Source: Paraburkholderia sejongensis
Lineage (GTDB): Bacteria; Pseudomonadota; Gammaproteobacteria; Burkholderiales; Burkholderiaceae
Direction: 5' to 3'
DNA length: 64,000 nt
NCBI RefSeq assembly: GCF_020880815.1
Contig: NZ_JAJITD010000007.1
Location: 124,001-188,000, forward strand
Position numbers and translations under genes: made by a program. Shown one piece after another: positions 42,886 through 51,868 of this stretch; positions within the stretch are counted from its first letter, which is position 1, and each line of letters begins with the position of its first letter. The notes beneath the pieces were generated by a model. It saw only the letters and a program-made list of their open reading frames with translations, was not told where the DNA came from and searched no databases.

Positions 42886-44523
42886 ATGACTGGCTTCAAC
42901 TGGCAAAACCCCTATTCGACACAACGTCTGCCCGTATTCGCGCGCAACATCGTTTCGACCTCCCATCCGCTCGCCGCGCAGGCCGGTCTGCGCATGCTGT
43001 GGAAGGGCGGCAACGCGGTCGACGCGGCGATCGCGGCGGCCGCCGCGATCACGGTGGTCGAGCCGGTGTCGTGCGGCCTGGGCGGCGATGCGTTCGCGCT
43101 GGTGTGGGACGGCAAGAAGCTGCATGGGCTGAACGCGTCGGGCGTGTCGCCGGCCGCATGGAACGTCGATTACTTCAAGCGCAAGTACGGCGAGGAAAAC
43201 GGTCTCGCGAAGCAGCCCAAGCGCGGCTGGGACGCGGTCACGGTGCCGGGCGTGATCGCCGGTTGGGAAGCGCTGCATCAGAAGTTCGGCAAGCTGCCGT
43301 TCGCCGACCTGATGGAGCCGGCGATCGAGATCGCCGAGCGCGGTCACGCGGTCGCGAGCATCGTCGCGTACAAGTGGGCGGCCGCGGTGCCCGAACTGAA
43401 GGATCAGCCGGGCTTCGCGCAGACCTTCATGCCGCGGGGCCGTGCGCCGCAAGTCAGCGAACTGGTGCGCTTCCCCGGTCACGCGAAGACGCTGCGCCAG
43501 CTCGCCGAGCAGGGCCCGCGCGCGTATTACGAGGGCGAGATCGCCGAGCGCATCGCCGCGTTCGCGCGTGAAGGCGGCGCCGCGCTGACCGCCGACGATC
43601 TGCGCAATTACCGCGCCGACTGGGTCGAGCCGATCGGCAAGGACTATCGCGGCTACACCGTGCACGAGATTCCGCCGAACGGCCAGGGGATCGCCGCGCT
43701 GATCGCGCTCGGCATTCTCGAGAAGTTCGACGTGAAGTCGCTGAAGGTCGACAGCGTCGAGTCGCAGCATCTGCAGATCGAAGCGATGAAGCTCGCGTTC
43801 GCCGACGTATATCGCTACGTCGCCGACCCGCGTTCGATGGAAGTGACGCCGGAGCAGATGCTCGACGACGCGTACCTGAGCGCGCGCGCGAAGCTGATCG
43901 ACCCGAAGCGCGCGACGCAATTCGACTTCGGGATGCCGAAGGCGGGCGGCACCATCTACCTGTCGGCGGCCGACGAGAACGGCATGATGGTCAGTTTCAT
44001 CCAGTCGAACTACATGGGCTTCGGCTCGGGCATCGTGGTGCCGGACAGCGGCATCTCGCTGCAGAACCGCGGCTGCGGTTTCTCGATGGATCCGAGCTCG
44101 CCGAACGTGGTGGAAGGCGGCAAGCGGCCGTTCCACACGATCATCCCGGCGTTCCTCACGCAGCAGGTCGATGGCCGCCAGGAAGCGGTGATGAGCTTCG
44201 GCGTGATGGGCGGCGACATGCAGCCGCAAGGCCATCTGCAAACGGTGGTGCGGATGCTCGACTACGGCCAGCAGCCGCAGGCTGCATGCGATGCGCCGCG
44301 CTGGAAGGTCAACCGCGACTTCACGATCGACATCGAATCGACGCTCGATCCGCAGACCGCCGATGCGCTGCAAAAGCTCGGCCACACGATCAAGTCGGTC
44401 GACGATCCGTACATGGACTTCGGCTCCGGCCAGTTCATCTGGAAGCTCGATCGCAACGAGCCGGAGCGCGGCTATGTGGCGGCGAGCGACAGCCGCCGCG
44501 ACGGGCTTGCGGCCGGTTTCTAG
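42886..44523 (+). CDS. Gamma-glutamyltransferase family protein (YwrD-like)
   Basis: 545-aa Ntn-hydrolase precursor. N-terminal large-subunit signatures are GGNAVDAAIAAAAAITVVEPVSCGLGGDAFALVW and the substrate region PPNGQGIAALIALGILE. The self-cleavage Thr is expected in AGGTIYLSAADENGMMVS, followed by MGFGSGIVVPDSGI and the MGGDMQPQGHLQ region of the small subunit. No signal peptide is seen, unlike periplasmic Ggt, so it fits the cytosolic YwrD-like group. ATG 42886 is preferred over GTG 42877 (GAGAG at 42873-42877). An MHS transporter follows 62 bp later, suggesting uptake and cleavage of a gamma-glutamyl or similar compound. Confidence 0.88.
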   Translation: MTGFNWQNPYSTQRLPVFARNIVSTSHPLAAQAGLRMLWKGGNAVDAAIAAAAAITVVEPVSCGLGGDAFALVWDGKKLHGLNASGVSPAAWNVDYFKRKYGEENGLAKQPKRGWDAVTVPGVIAGWEALHQKFGKLPFADLMEPAIEIAERGHAVASIVAYKWAAAVPELKDQPGFAQTFMPRGRAPQVSELVRFPGHAKTLRQLAEQGPRAYYEGEIAERIAAFAREGGAALTADDLRNYRADWVEPIGKDYRGYTVHEIPPNGQGIAALIALGILEKFDVKSLKVDSVESQHLQIEAMKLAFADVYRYVADPRSMEVTPEQMLDDAYLSARAKLIDPKRATQFDFGMPKAGGTIYLSAADENGMMVSFIQSNYMGFGSGIVVPDSGISLQNRGCGFSMDPSSPNVVEGGKRPFHTIIPAFLTQQVDGRQEAVMSFGVMGGDMQPQGHLQTVVRMLDYGQQPQAACDAPRWKVNRDFTIDIESTLDPQTADALQKLGHTIKSVDDPYMDFGSGQFIWKLDRNEPERGYVAASDSRRDGLAAGF

Positions 44524-44585
44524 GTCCTGAGCGGGCGCCACATCACGAATCACGTATCACGCGTCAGACAGGCAGGAGACCCCCC

Positions 44586-45953
44586 ATGACCGTTTCCGCA
44601 TCGAGTTCCTCGAGCGCATCCCCTCATCGCCCGTTCGTACCGCTTTCCAAAGCGAAGATACGGCGGATCGTTTTTTCGTCGTCGGTCGGCAACGCGCTCG
44701 AATGGTTCGACTTCCTCGTCTACGGCTTCTTCGCGACGATCATCGCGAAGCAGTTCTTCCCGATGCAGGACGAATGGCTATCGACGCTGCTCGCGATCGC
44801 GACCTTCGGCATCTCGTTCCTGATGCGCCCGCTCGGCGCGGTCGTGCTCGGCGTCTACGGCGATCGCAAGGGCCGCAAAGCCGCGCTCACGCTCGCGATC
44901 GCGCTGATGATGATCGGCACTTTCACGATGGCGGTGATGCCGCCGTTTTCGTCGATCGGCGTGGCCGCGCCGGTGCTGGTGCTGCTCGCGCGGCTCGTGC
45001 AGGGCTTCGCGGTGGGCGGCGAGTTCGGCAGCGCGACCGCGTTCATGGTCGAGCATAGCCCGTCGCAACGCGGCTATTACGCGAGCTGGCAGTTCGCGAG
45101 CCAGGGCCTCGCGGCGATCACCGCGGCGGCCTTCGGTTCGCTGCTGACCGGCTGGCTGCCGGCCGAACATCTGAACAGCTGGGGCTGGCGCGTGCCGTTC
45201 GTGTTCGGTCTGCTGATCGGCCCGGTCGGCTACTACATCCGCTCGCATCTGGACGAGACGCCCGAATTCGTCGCGATGCGTGAGCAGCGCGAAGCGGCCG
45301 GCGCGCACAAGGCGGCGGACGAAACGAAGGATGCGTCGTTCGCGAGTCAGTGGGTCAATCTGCTGCTGGCGATCGGCATCGTCGCGCAGTCCACCGTCGG
45401 CGTGTACGTGTTGCAGCTTTATATGCCGCTGTACGCGGTCAAGCAGCTGCATATGGCGGCGGCCGCGTCGTTCGGCGTGGTGGTGCTCAACGGCGGCATG
45501 CAGTTCATCTTTTCGCCGCTCATGGGCGCGCTGTCGGACCGCATCGGCCGCATTCGCATCATGCTGACTACGTCGGTGCTGATGGGCGTGCTGATCTATC
45601 CGATGTTCGCATGGCTGCAATCGCATCCGACGATCGGCTGGCTGCTGGCGTTGCAAGGCGTCGCCGGTATCTTCAAGGCTGCTTACTCGGGGCCGATGCC
45701 CGCGCTGATGTCGGAGATCTTCCCGACCCAGGTGCGCTCGACCGGTCTGTCGATTGCGTACAGCCTCGGCGTGACGCTGTTCGGCGGTTTTGCGCCGACG
45801 ATCGTCGAAACCTTCATTCACTTGACCGGCGACAAACTTGCACCGAGTTATTACGTGCTGCTTGCGGCGGTGCTGTCCGGCGTGTCGCTCGCCATCGTCG
45901 CGGTGCGGATGCGGCGGGGGCGGCTCGCGCAAGCGCGCGTGCAGCCCGCGTAG
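44586..45953 (+). CDS. MFS metabolite:proton symporter (MHS family)
   Basis: 455 aa, 12 predicted helices. Family signatures are SSVGNALEWFDFLVYGFFATIIAKQFFP, the loop GDRKGRKAALTLAI, and RLVQGFAVGGEFGSATAFMVEHSP. ATG 44586 has GGAG seven bases upstream; longer frames run into ggt. Such carriers import organic acids, betaines or alpha-ketoglutarate-like compounds. Probably one transcript with ggt. Confidence 0.9.
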   Translation: MTVSASSSSSASPHRPFVPLSKAKIRRIVFSSSVGNALEWFDFLVYGFFATIIAKQFFPMQDEWLSTLLAIATFGISFLMRPLGAVVLGVYGDRKGRKAALTLAIALMMIGTFTMAVMPPFSSIGVAAPVLVLLARLVQGFAVGGEFGSATAFMVEHSPSQRGYYASWQFASQGLAAITAAAFGSLLTGWLPAEHLNSWGWRVPFVFGLLIGPVGYYIRSHLDETPEFVAMREQREAAGAHKAADETKDASFASQWVNLLLAIGIVAQSTVGVYVLQLYMPLYAVKQLHMAAAASFGVVVLNGGMQFIFSPLMGALSDRIGRIRIMLTTSVLMGVLIYPMFAWLQSHPTIGWLLALQGVAGIFKAAYSGPMPALMSEIFPTQVRSTGLSIAYSLGVTLFGGFAPTIVETFIHLTGDKLAPSYYVLLAAVLSGVSLAIVAVRMRRGRLAQARVQPA

Positions 45954-46003
45954 CCGTCATCAGGGGCGCCGGGCCTTTGTCCGATCGTCCCACGTGGGGA
46001 TCC

Positions 46004-46033
46004 AAAGCCAGCTCGTCGAGCTGGCTTTTTTTT
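46004..46033 (+). terminator. Terminator after the MHS transporter
   Basis: AAAGCCAGCTC (46004-46014), loop GTC, GAGCTGGCTTT (46018-46028), T tract to 46033. The remaining 240 bp to the next gene hold no recognised gene, only the likely promoter region of the ferritin-like gene. Confidence 0.9.
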
Positions 46034-46274
46034 GGCCATCGGCACGCCGTTTTAATACGGTGGAAGATATCGACTATCTTGGAATTGGAACTGCGCGAGA
46101 GCGGCACGGTCTGTGCTCAATGATCTGCATGGTCGGATAACTGCTGTTAACCTGCAGAGTACGAGAGCCCAACTCTAATCACGGCGTTGTATCCGGCACG
46201 GAGAAACATCACGGCGAGCGCGGGGGCGGTAGCGAGCAGCGCCACGGGTCGGTACAGCATTGGAGCAAGACACG

Positions 46275-47102
46275 ATGCACACAGAGCTGAACCATGTGAT
46301 GCCCTGGCGGATCGAGGACATCGACCTCTCACGGATCGACCGGCGCAAGGCCGCCGCGAACGAAGACCTGCTGCTGTTGCTGTGCGCGTCCTCGTTCATC
46401 GAGAGCGGCACCGATCTGTACACCAGCAATCTGAGTACATTTTTCAACGGCGATCCCGAGGTCTCGGCGTGGCTCAACAACGAGTGGGAGCCCGAGGAAA
46501 TGCAGCATGGCCGCGCGCTGAAGGCCTATATCGCGCACGTGTGGCCCGAGTTCGACTGGGATACCGCGTTTGCCAACTTCATGGCCGAGTACTCGCTGAC
46601 CTGCTCGGTCGAGGATTTCGAAAAGACCCGCGCGCTCGAAATGGTCGCGCGCTGCGTGGTCGAGACCGGTACCGCGACGTTGTACCGAGCGATCGGCGAA
46701 TGCTCGGACGAACCGGTGCTCAAGCAGGTCACCGACAACATCCGCACCGACGAAGTCCGTCACTACAAGCACTTTTTCAGGTACTTCAAGAAGTACAACA
46801 AGATCGAAGGCAACGGCCGGCTGGCGGTGCTCGGCGCGCTGCTGCGCCGCGTGATGGAGATCAAGAACGAGGACTCGGAGATCGCGCTGCGGCACGTGTT
46901 CGCGGTTCGCTATCCGGAGCGCGTGAACGATGCCGGCTATAACGGCGAGCGCGCGGCGCGCATCAACAAGCTGGTGCGACGCAATCTGTCCGCCGAGATG
47001 TGCGTGAAGATGCTGCTCAAGCCGCTCGATCTGCCGGCGCGCATCCAGCCCGGCGTGCATTACCCGCTCGCGAAGATCGCCCAGCACGTGTTCTTCCGTT
47101 GA
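46275..47102 (+). CDS. Ferritin-like di-iron protein
   Basis: 275 aa from ATG 46275 with GGAG at 46262-46265. A complete four-helix di-iron ligand set can be read: Glu43; Glu75 and His78 (EPEEMQHGRAL); Glu130 (ARCVVETGTATLYRA); Glu160 and His163 (RTDEVRHYKHF). This E, ExxH, E, ExxH layout is that of R2-like oxidases and acyl-ACP desaturases rather than plain storage ferritin, so an oxygen-dependent oxidase or desaturase is the likeliest role. No signal peptide or reductase partner nearby. Monocistronic, followed by a terminator-like hairpin. Confidence 0.8.
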   Translation: MHTELNHVMPWRIEDIDLSRIDRRKAAANEDLLLLLCASSFIESGTDLYTSNLSTFFNGDPEVSAWLNNEWEPEEMQHGRALKAYIAHVWPEFDWDTAFANFMAEYSLTCSVEDFEKTRALEMVARCVVETGTATLYRAIGECSDEPVLKQVTDNIRTDEVRHYKHFFRYFKKYNKIEGNGRLAVLGALLRRVMEIKNEDSEIALRHVFAVRYPERVNDAGYNGERAARINKLVRRNLSAEMCVKMLLKPLDLPARIQPGVHYPLAKIAQHVFFR

Positions 47103-47162
47103 GGCGCCGCGCGAATCCCTCGATGCGCGCGCGATCATCCTCGACCCTACGCTCGAGCCTGC

Positions 47163-47190
47163 GCCCGCCGCCGCGGGCTGCGGGTTTTTT
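47163..47190 (+). terminator. Terminator of the di-iron gene
   Basis: GCCCGC/GCGGGC arms (47163-47168 / 47173-47178), with an alternative CCCGC/GCGGG pairing that places a T6 run (47185-47190) directly after the stem. Confidence 0.6.
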
Positions 47191-47233
47191 CGAGGCATGA
47201 TTGAGCTTTGCCGACCCGAACCGGATTCATCGT

Positions 47234-47770
47234 ATGAGCGACTCTTCAGCTTCATCATCAAGCGCCGCGCGCGCGCTCGACCAGAACGTGTTCGACGAGT
47301 GGCCGGCCAACGTGCGAGCGTGGTTCGACGGCGCGTCGCTCGCGGACAAGACGGGCTTTACGGCGTCGTTGCTCAGTGTCGATGCGAACGGCCACGTGCG
47401 CACGTCGCTGCTCAGCGTCGGCGAGCTGTATGCGCCCGATTCGCGCACGCTCGGCATCGCGCTATGGCCGCAGGCGCGCGCGACGCGGGCGATCACGCAA
47501 AGCGGTCGGGCCGCGTTGAGCTTCGTGTGCGACGCCGCGTTCTATCAGGTTCAGTTGCGCGTCACGCCGCTGCCGTGCGCGGCCGGCGACGCTAGCGGCC
47601 TCGTCTATCTGCTTGCATCGATCGACACCGGCGAAGCGCAGAGCGTGCGTTATGCGCGCCTGACGGGCGGCATCACGTTCGAACTGGAGGGCGAGGGCAG
47701 TGCGGTGCTCGCGCGCTGGGAACGGCAACTGGAGCAGTTGAAGCGGGCCGTTGCGGCGAGCCGCCGTTAG
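47234..47770 (+). CDS. PNPOx-like flavin/split-barrel protein
   Basis: 178 aa. The stretch TGFTASLLSVDANGHVRTSLLSVGELYAPDSRTLGIALWPQARATRAITQSGRAALSFV has the alternating strands and turn spacing of the pyridoxamine-phosphate-oxidase/flavin-reductase split barrel. No catalytic motif is diagnostic, so the call is by pattern. ATG 47234 drops 11 upstream residues lacking family character. Cytosolic. Confidence 0.55.
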   Translation: MSDSSASSSSAARALDQNVFDEWPANVRAWFDGASLADKTGFTASLLSVDANGHVRTSLLSVGELYAPDSRTLGIALWPQARATRAITQSGRAALSFVCDAAFYQVQLRVTPLPCAAGDASGLVYLLASIDTGEAQSVRYARLTGGITFELEGEGSAVLARWERQLEQLKRAVAASRR

Positions 47771-47918
47771 TTTTTCGTGGGACGACTCGCGAACGGCTCG
47801 CGGTTTTGCTCGCGCTGTAGTTCGCGACATTGTTCGCGGCATTGTTCGCGATAGAAGGCGGCGAACTCGAAGCGATACCGCGGGCCGCGAGGCGGCAGAC
47901 AGCAATGCCCAGATAGCA

Positions 47919-47943
47919 AAAGGCCCGCGATCAGCGGGCCTTT
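47919..47943. terminator. Terminator at the rhlE 3' end
   Basis: AAAGGCCCGC (47919-47928) / GCGGGCCTTT (47934-47943), loop GATCA. On the minus strand it is followed by a short T run, fitting rhlE; it may also serve the plus-strand PNPOx-like gene. Confidence 0.7.
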
Positions 47944-47967
47944 GAATTAGCAGTTCAGCGCAGAAAC

Positions 47968-49560
47968 TTAGCGGCTGCGTTCGCCGTTACGCGACGGCTG
48001 CGCGCCACGCGGCGCATCGTTGCGCGGCTTCACGCCGCCGCCGAGCAGCGCGCCCGGATTGCCGTTGTGCGAGCGGTTGCCCTGCGGCTTGCGTGGCGCG
48101 TGATTCGCGGCGCCGCCGTCATGCGCGGCACGCGGGCGGTCGTCGTGACGCTGCGCGTCGCGGCGCGGCTGGCCGTTGTTGCTAGCGGCCGGCTTTGCGC
48201 CTTGTGCGCGCGGCGCATTCTGACCGTTCGACGGACGCTGCCCCGAGCGTTGAGCAGCAGCTTGACCCGCACCCTGCGGCGCGCGTTGTCCGCCGCCTTG
48301 CGCCGGCTTCGCAGCGGCGCCCGCGCCATCGCGGCGGCCACCGCCCTGGCCCTGACGCGGCGCGCGACCGCCGCCACCGCCGCCCTGGCCGCGTCGTTGA
48401 ATCGGCTCCGGCTTCGCGGTCGGATCCGGCTCGAAACCGGCGATCACTTCCTGCGGAACGGGCCGCTTGATCAGCTTCTCGATGTCCTTGAGCAACTGCA
48501 GTTCGTCGACGCACACCAGCGACACCGCTTCGCCCGTCGCCCCCGCGCGGCCGGTGCGGCCAATGCGGTGCACATAGTCTTCCGGCACGTTCGGCAGGTC
48601 GAAGTTGACCACGTGCGGCAACTGATCGATATCGATGCCGCGCGCGGCGATATCGGTCGCGACCAGCACCTGCAACGTGTTGTCCTTGAACTCGGCGAGC
48701 GCGCGCGTGCGCGCGGACTGGCTCTTGTTGCCGTGAATCGCGAGCGCGCTGATGCCGTCCTTGGTCAGCTGTTCGGCCAGACGGTTCGCGCCGTGCTTGG
48801 TGCGGGTGAACACCAGCACCTGGAACCAGTTGTGCTGACGGATCAGGTGCGTGAGCAGCTCGCGCTTGCGGTCGCGGTCGACCGGGTGAATCTTCTGCGC
48901 GACCGTTTCGGCCGTCGTGTTGCGGCGCGCGACTTCGATCAGCGCCGGCGAGTCGAGCAGGTTGTCGGCGAGCGCCTTGATTTCATCGGAGAAGGTCGCC
49001 GAGAACAGCAGGTTCTGACGCTTCGGCGGCAGCTTCGCGAGCACGCGCTTGATGTCGTGGATGAAGCCCATGTCGAGCATGCGGTCCGCTTCGTCGAGCA
49101 CGAGGATTTCGAGTTGCGACAGGTCGATGGTCTTCTGCTGCATGTGGTCGAGCAGACGGCCCGGCGTCGCGACGACGATATCGACGCCGCTTCTGAGCGC
49201 GCCGATCTGTGGATTGATGCCGACGCCGCCGAACATCACAGTCGACTTCAGCTTCAGATACTTGCCGTACTGGCGCACGCTTTCCTCGACCTGGGCGGCG
49301 AGTTCGCGGGTCGGCGTGAGGATCAGCGCGCGCACCACGCGCTTGCCGCCGGCGGCCGGCGCCATCGAATCGAGACGTTGCAGGATCGGCAGCGTGAAGC
49401 CGGCGGTCTTGCCGGTGCCGGTTTGCGCGCCGGCGAGCAGGTCGCCGCCGTTGAGCACGGCGGGGATCGCCTGAGTCTGGATCGGGGTCGGGCTGGTGTA
49501 GCCCAGTTCGTTGACAGCGCGGACCAGCGGTTCGGACAAGCCGAGGGAATCAAAAGACAT
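47968..49560 (-). CDS. rhlE: DEAD-box RNA helicase RhlE
   Basis: 530 aa. All helicase motifs are present: Q motif (GYTSPTPIQTQAIP), AQTGTGKT at 45-52, PTRELAAQ, DEAD in VLDEADRMLDMGF, SATFS, ARGIDIDQLPHV and HRIGRTGRAG. From about residue 385 the tail is Gly/Arg/Gln-rich low complexity (RGQGGGG-, PRQGQGGG- and RSHNGNPG-like runs), typical RNA-binding disordered tails of this family. Acts in RNA remodelling and ribosome assembly. ATG 49560 is the start. Confidence 0.95.
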   Translation of the reverse strand: MSFDSLGLSEPLVRAVNELGYTSPTPIQTQAIPAVLNGGDLLAGAQTGTGKTAGFTLPILQRLDSMAPAAGGKRVVRALILTPTRELAAQVEESVRQYGKYLKLKSTVMFGGVGINPQIGALRSGVDIVVATPGRLLDHMQQKTIDLSQLEILVLDEADRMLDMGFIHDIKRVLAKLPPKRQNLLFSATFSDEIKALADNLLDSPALIEVARRNTTAETVAQKIHPVDRDRKRELLTHLIRQHNWFQVLVFTRTKHGANRLAEQLTKDGISALAIHGNKSQSARTRALAEFKDNTLQVLVATDIAARGIDIDQLPHVVNFDLPNVPEDYVHRIGRTGRAGATGEAVSLVCVDELQLLKDIEKLIKRPVPQEVIAGFEPDPTAKPEPIQRRGQGGGGGGRAPRQGQGGGRRDGAGAAAKPAQGGGQRAPQGAGQAAAQRSGQRPSNGQNAPRAQGAKPAASNNGQPRRDAQRHDDRPRAAHDGGAANHAPRKPQGNRSHNGNPGALLGGGVKPRNDAPRGAQPSRNGERSR

Positions 49561-49792
49561 AAAAGCTCTTTGCAATGCAATGCAGTTTCGCGAACGTCAC
49601 CGGCGGGACCCAGCGGACCCCAACGCGGCAACAGCAGCGCGGCATCGACATGCGCGTTCGCGCATGAGCGAGGCCGAAGCCCGGTTCCGTTCACGGAGAA
49701 ATCGGCGGCACGCTCCAGGAGGTGCCGAATGTTTCAACGCGCTATGCAGACACGTCGACTGGCCTTAAGTTGCAATCCGCCGCCGTGGCGTG

Positions 49793-50455
49793 TCATGCGA
49801 CGTAGCGCGCGACACTGACGAATTGGCACAGACTGCCCGCCAGTACGAACAGGTGCCAGATACCATGTCCGTGGCGGATGCGCTCGTCGTTGATGAAGAA
49901 ATAGATGCCGGCGCTATAAATGACGCCGCCGGCTACCAGCCACGCGGTACCCGCCGCCGGTAACGCATGCAGCAGCGGGCGGACGGCTACGAGCGCGAGC
50001 CATCCCATCAGCACATACAGCACCATCGAAACGCTGCGGGTGCGGCGCCCGAGCGTCAGTTCCTGCACGATGCCAAGGACCGCAAGCCCCCAGCTTACGC
50101 CAAACAGCGACCAGCCCCACGGTCCACGCAAGGTGACCAGCGTGAACGGCGTATAGCTGCCGGCGATCAGCAGGTAGATCGCCGAATGGTCGCATTTCTG
50201 CAAAATCGCCTTCAGACGCGGATGGCTCACGCTGTGATAGAGCGTCGAGATCGCGTACAGCGCGAACAGCATCGCTCCGTACACGCTGAAGCTGACCACC
50301 TTGTACGCGTCGCCGGCGAGGGCTCCCATCGTTACGAGCGTCGCCAGCCCCACCACCGACAGCACGGCGCCGACCAGATGGGTAATGCTGTTGAAACGCT
50401 CGCCGACGGGCACGGCTCTATCCTCCTGCGCGGTCCCACGAGGGCGACCATTCAA
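49793..50455 (-). CDS. Hemolysin III family membrane protein (YqfA type)
   Basis: 220 aa, seven hydrophobic helices. PAQR/HlyIII signature residues: NSITHLVGAVLS, STLYHSVSH, CDHSAIYLLIAGSYTPF and the C-terminal HGHGIWHLFVLAGS with metal-binding histidines. Despite the name, the family are membrane metal-dependent hydrolase-like proteins with poorly defined roles. Transcribed on the minus strand with an upstream terminator-separated cytochrome unit. Confidence 0.88.
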   Translation of the reverse strand: MNGRPRGTAQEDRAVPVGERFNSITHLVGAVLSVVGLATLVTMGALAGDAYKVVSFSVYGAMLFALYAISTLYHSVSHPRLKAILQKCDHSAIYLLIAGSYTPFTLVTLRGPWGWSLFGVSWGLAVLGIVQELTLGRRTRSVSMVLYVLMGWLALVAVRPLLHALPAAGTAWLVAGGVIYSAGIYFFINDERIRHGHGIWHLFVLAGSLCQFVSVARYVA

Positions 50456-50482
50456 ACCAATGGGCCCACATGATACCGGTCC

Positions 50483-50526
50483 TGAAAAAACGAAGGGCGC
50501 GGCCGCGAAATTCGCTGGCCGCGCCC
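50483..50526 (-). terminator. Terminator of the cytochrome c unit
   Basis: 10-bp GC stem (50495-50504 / 50517-50526). On the minus strand it is followed by TTCGTTTTTT, placing the T run correctly for the gene that stops at 50546. Confidence 0.75.
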
Positions 50527-50545
50527 GGGGTGCCTCAGACGCTGC

Positions 50546-51847
50546 TTAGTCGAGCGGCGCCGAACGCAGGTTGGCCACTTGCTGCGGCGACACGGCGGTG
50601 CCGTGGTTGCCCCAGGACATCCGGATGTACGTGACGACCGCCGCGACTTCCTGATTCGACAGCGACTGCGCGAACGGCGGCATGCCGTACGGATGCGGGT
50701 TGGCTTCCGTGCTCGGCGGATAACCGCCGTTCAGCACCATGCGGATCGGGTTGACCGCCGACGGCATCTGGATCGACTGGTTGTTGGCCAGCGGCGGGAA
50801 GGCCGGCGGCATGCCCAGACCGTTGTCCGCGTGGCACTTCGCGCAGTTGTCAGCGTAGATCTTCTGGCCCTGCTTCAACAGTTCGCCGCCGAACTGTTCC
50901 GAGGTTTCCAGCTGCAACGGCTCCGGTGCTTCGCTCTTCTGCGGGATCGTCTTCAGGTACGTGGCCATCGCCTTGATGTCCTCGTCCGACAGATACTGCA
51001 GGCTGTTATGCACGACTTCGGCCATCGGGCCGAACACGGCGCCGCGGTTCGACACGCCGGTCTTCAGCAGATCGGCGATGTCCTGCAGTTCCCAGTCGCC
51101 CAGACCCGCTTCGCGGTTCGACGTCAGCGACGGCGCATACCAGTTCTGCAGCGGGATCAGGCCGCCGGCGAAGGCCGCCGAGTTGACCGGGCCGCCCATC
51201 GCGTTGATCGATGTGTGGCACATCCCGCAGTGGCCGAGACCTTCGACCAGATACGCGCCGCGGTTCCATTCGACCGACTTGGTCGGATCCGGCTTGAACT
51301 CGCCTTCACGGAAGAACAGCGTGCGCCAGCCGATCAGCATGTTGCGCTGGTTGAACGGGAATTTCAGTTCGTGCGGACGGCTCGGCACATTGACCGGCGC
51401 GACCGAGCGCAGGTACGCGTAGATCGCGTCCGAATCGGCGCGCGTGACCTTCGTGTAGCTCGTGAACGGAAAGCCCGGATACAGCAGGCTGCCGTCCTTC
51501 GAGCGGCCGGTGTGCATCGCGCGATAGAAGTCGTCCTGGGTCCACTTGCCGATGCCGTACTGGTCGTCCGGCGTGATGTTCGGCGTGAACATCGTGCCGA
51601 ACGGCGTGGCCATCGGCAGGCCGCCGGCGAACGGCTTGCCGCCGCGCACCGTGTGGCACGCGATACAGTCGCCGGCGCGGGCGAGATACTCGCCCTTCTT
51701 GATCAGTTCGGCATGGTCGGCGGGCGCGGCCGCCACGGCCATGCCGCTGCTGTGCAGATTGCCGCCGCCCGACCACAGGACGGGAACGAGGGCGGCAGCC
51801 GCGGCTACGACGACTGCCGAAAGGGCGAACAGGGACTTGCGTTTCAT
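50546..51847 (-). CDS. Triheme cytochrome c (alcohol-dehydrogenase cytochrome-subunit type)
   Basis: 433 aa with a signal/anchor segment (MKRKSLFALSAVVVAAAAALVPVLW) and three haem motifs: CIACH (61-65), CGMCH (207-211) and CAKCH (335-339). The size and three-haem spacing match the cytochrome subunit that takes electrons from membrane flavin or PQQ dehydrogenases and passes them to ubiquinone or oxidase. No dehydrogenase subunit is adjacent. It starts 21 bp after the diheme cytochrome gene, so the two are one operon. Confidence 0.9.
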   Translation of the reverse strand: MKRKSLFALSAVVVAAAAALVPVLWSGGGNLHSSGMAVAAAPADHAELIKKGEYLARAGDCIACHTVRGGKPFAGGLPMATPFGTMFTPNITPDDQYGIGKWTQDDFYRAMHTGRSKDGSLLYPGFPFTSYTKVTRADSDAIYAYLRSVAPVNVPSRPHELKFPFNQRNMLIGWRTLFFREGEFKPDPTKSVEWNRGAYLVEGLGHCGMCHTSINAMGGPVNSAAFAGGLIPLQNWYAPSLTSNREAGLGDWELQDIADLLKTGVSNRGAVFGPMAEVVHNSLQYLSDEDIKAMATYLKTIPQKSEAPEPLQLETSEQFGGELLKQGQKIYADNCAKCHADNGLGMPPAFPPLANNQSIQMPSAVNPIRMVLNGGYPPSTEANPHPYGMPPFAQSLSNQEVAAVVTYIRMSWGNHGTAVSPQQVANLRSAPLD

Positions 51848-51868
51848 TTGAATGTCTCTCCCGGCGCC

